From: JAGWJU01 sp035533295 | GTDB taxonomy: Bacteria; Elusimicrobiota; Elusimicrobia; UBA1565; UBA9628 | Assembly: GCA_035533295.1 (NCBI GenBank) | Contig: DATLUA010000005.1 | Span: 1-30,164, forward strand | Length of the DNA stretch: 30,164 bases | Direction of reading: 5' to 3' | Shown: one piece after another, positions 29,659-30,164 of the stretch | How the letters are laid out: every line of letters begins with the position of its first letter | Numbering within the stretch: position 1 is the first letter of the stretch | The notes under the pieces: generated by a model | What the model was told of the DNA's origin: nothing | Databases searched by the model: none | The model's input: the letters and a program-made list of their open reading frames with translations, nothing else | Position numbers and translations under genes: made by a program

Positions 29659-29999
29659 GAGGAGAGAATCTCCGCGAGCGCGGCGGCGTTGCTGCGCGCC
29701 GCATCCTTGGCCGCGAAGAGGAGCGTGAGCGTCTTATGCCCGGCTTCGAGCGACTTGAGCCGCGCCAGGATATCGCCGCGGCCGGCGAGTTCGGCTTTGT
29801 AGCGGGTCTTGAACTCGGGCCACTTCGCCGGATCGTGAGAGTACCATTGCCGCAGGGCGTCGCTAGGCGCGATGTCCTTCATCCATTCGTCCAGCTTAGC
29901 CTTGTCTTTGCTCACGCCCCGCGGCCACAGGCGGTCGACTAAAACCCGGAAGCCGTCCTTCGGGGCGGGCGCTTCGTAAACGCGCTTGATGCGGATCAT
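29610..29999 (-). CDS. DUF488 family protein (YeaO-like)
   Basis: A 129-aa protein of a widespread family without a confirmed activity. Recognisable blocks are the N-terminal IRIKRVYEAP, VLVDRLWPRGVSKDKAKLDEWMKDIAPS, and LRQWYSHDPAKWPEF, followed by LTLLFAAKD near the C-terminus and a Lys-rich tail. The start is the ATG at 29999, with AGGAGGG about ten bases upstream; the frame is open to 30035, but the upstream part lies in the leader. It overlaps the YwiC-like gene tail to tail and may be unrelated to the nitrite island. Confidence 0.88.
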   Translation of the reverse strand: MIRIKRVYEAPAPKDGFRVLVDRLWPRGVSKDKAKLDEWMKDIAPSDALRQWYSHDPAKWPEFKTRYKAELAGRGDILARLKSLEAGHKTLTLLFAAKDAARSNAAALAEILSSQKKRPAAKAKTKTQE

Positions 30000-30164
30000 G
30001 GCGGAAAGCCCTCCTGAATGAGTGCCCGACATCAAGTAGCTATTGCAACACCTGACGTAAGCCGTCGTCTTCGTATTGATCCGTCTTCCTTGCCGTGATC
30101 CTAGCTGTTGCCGTTAGGCCCAATCAAGAGAAATGTCGTTGCCGGAGGGCTTGATGGCCGTTGC
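30000..30164. other. Non-coding end of window
   Basis: It holds the ribosome binding site of the DUF488 gene near 30010-30020. Otherwise no gene, RNA or repeat is recognisable. Base composition is less GC-rich than the coding parts. Confidence 0.4.

Noticed and set aside
1..30164. Insertion sequences, phage genes, CRISPR arrays or integration sites at the tRNA genes
   Set aside because: No transposase, integrase, regularly spaced repeat or tRNA 3'-end duplication was found on reading both strands.

Overview
This is a GC-rich (roughly two-thirds G+C), tightly packed bacterial chromosome segment with no phage, transposon, rRNA or CRISPR content. It carries two tRNA genes, about 26 intact protein genes, one protein gene with a damaged 5' end, and two clearly broken genes. 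The lineage cannot be fixed from sequence alone. The mix of a B12-dependent ribonucleotide reductase, a very divergent sigma-54 relative, large secreted proteins of unknown family and a copper nitrite reductase would fit an uncultured phylum such as Elusimicrobiota. That is a guess, not a result.

Layout. 30-113 is tRNA-Leu(UAA), followed by psd-pssA (phosphatidylethanolamine synthesis). On the opposite strand is the operon tmk-holB-metG (4626 to 1557). A large secreted protein of unknown function (4707-7553) converges on class II ribonucleotide reductase nrdJ (10084 to 7550). An AT-rich gap holds the nrdJ promoter and leads to tRNA-Phe(GAA), a periplasmic cupin and an MltB-type lytic transglycosylase. 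A minus-strand operon, dapB-(membrane protein)-folK-(alpha/beta hydrolase)-(GNAT), runs from 14897 to 11945, with an AidB-like acyl-CoA dehydrogenase just upstream. A heavily decayed CoA-transferase/GNAT/CBS fusion lies next to a divergent sigma-54-like gene (17289-18386), which has a near-consensus -24/-12 promoter in front of it. Secreted proteins follow (18450-21739), including one with a PD-(D/E)XK nuclease-like domain, and then a small remnant region (21740-22530).

From 22548 to 29658 is a coherent nitrite/NO island: ClC anion channel, Crp/Fnr regulator, copper nitrite reductase NirK, a 12-helix oxidase-like membrane protein, a DUF59 protein, a triple-DUF2249 protein, a hemerythrin, a stand-alone ScdA_N (DUF542) protein and a YwiC-like membrane protein. 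NirK would make NO in the periplasm. The hemerythrin, ScdA_N, DUF59 and DUF2249 proteins are the kind of iron-sulfur repair and NO-handling functions expected beside it. A DUF488 protein ends the window.

Three genome-wide habits stand out. (1) Seven transcription-unit-leading genes have a -10 hexamer exactly 6 or 8 nt before the start codon, so their mRNAs are probably leaderless. (2) Co-directional genes are joined by 4-nt ATGA/GTGA overlaps. (3) Four convergent pairs share a 4-nt stop-codon overlap. The strongest candidates for something new are the divergent sigma-54 factor with its own sigma-54-type promoter, and the leaderless-start architecture.
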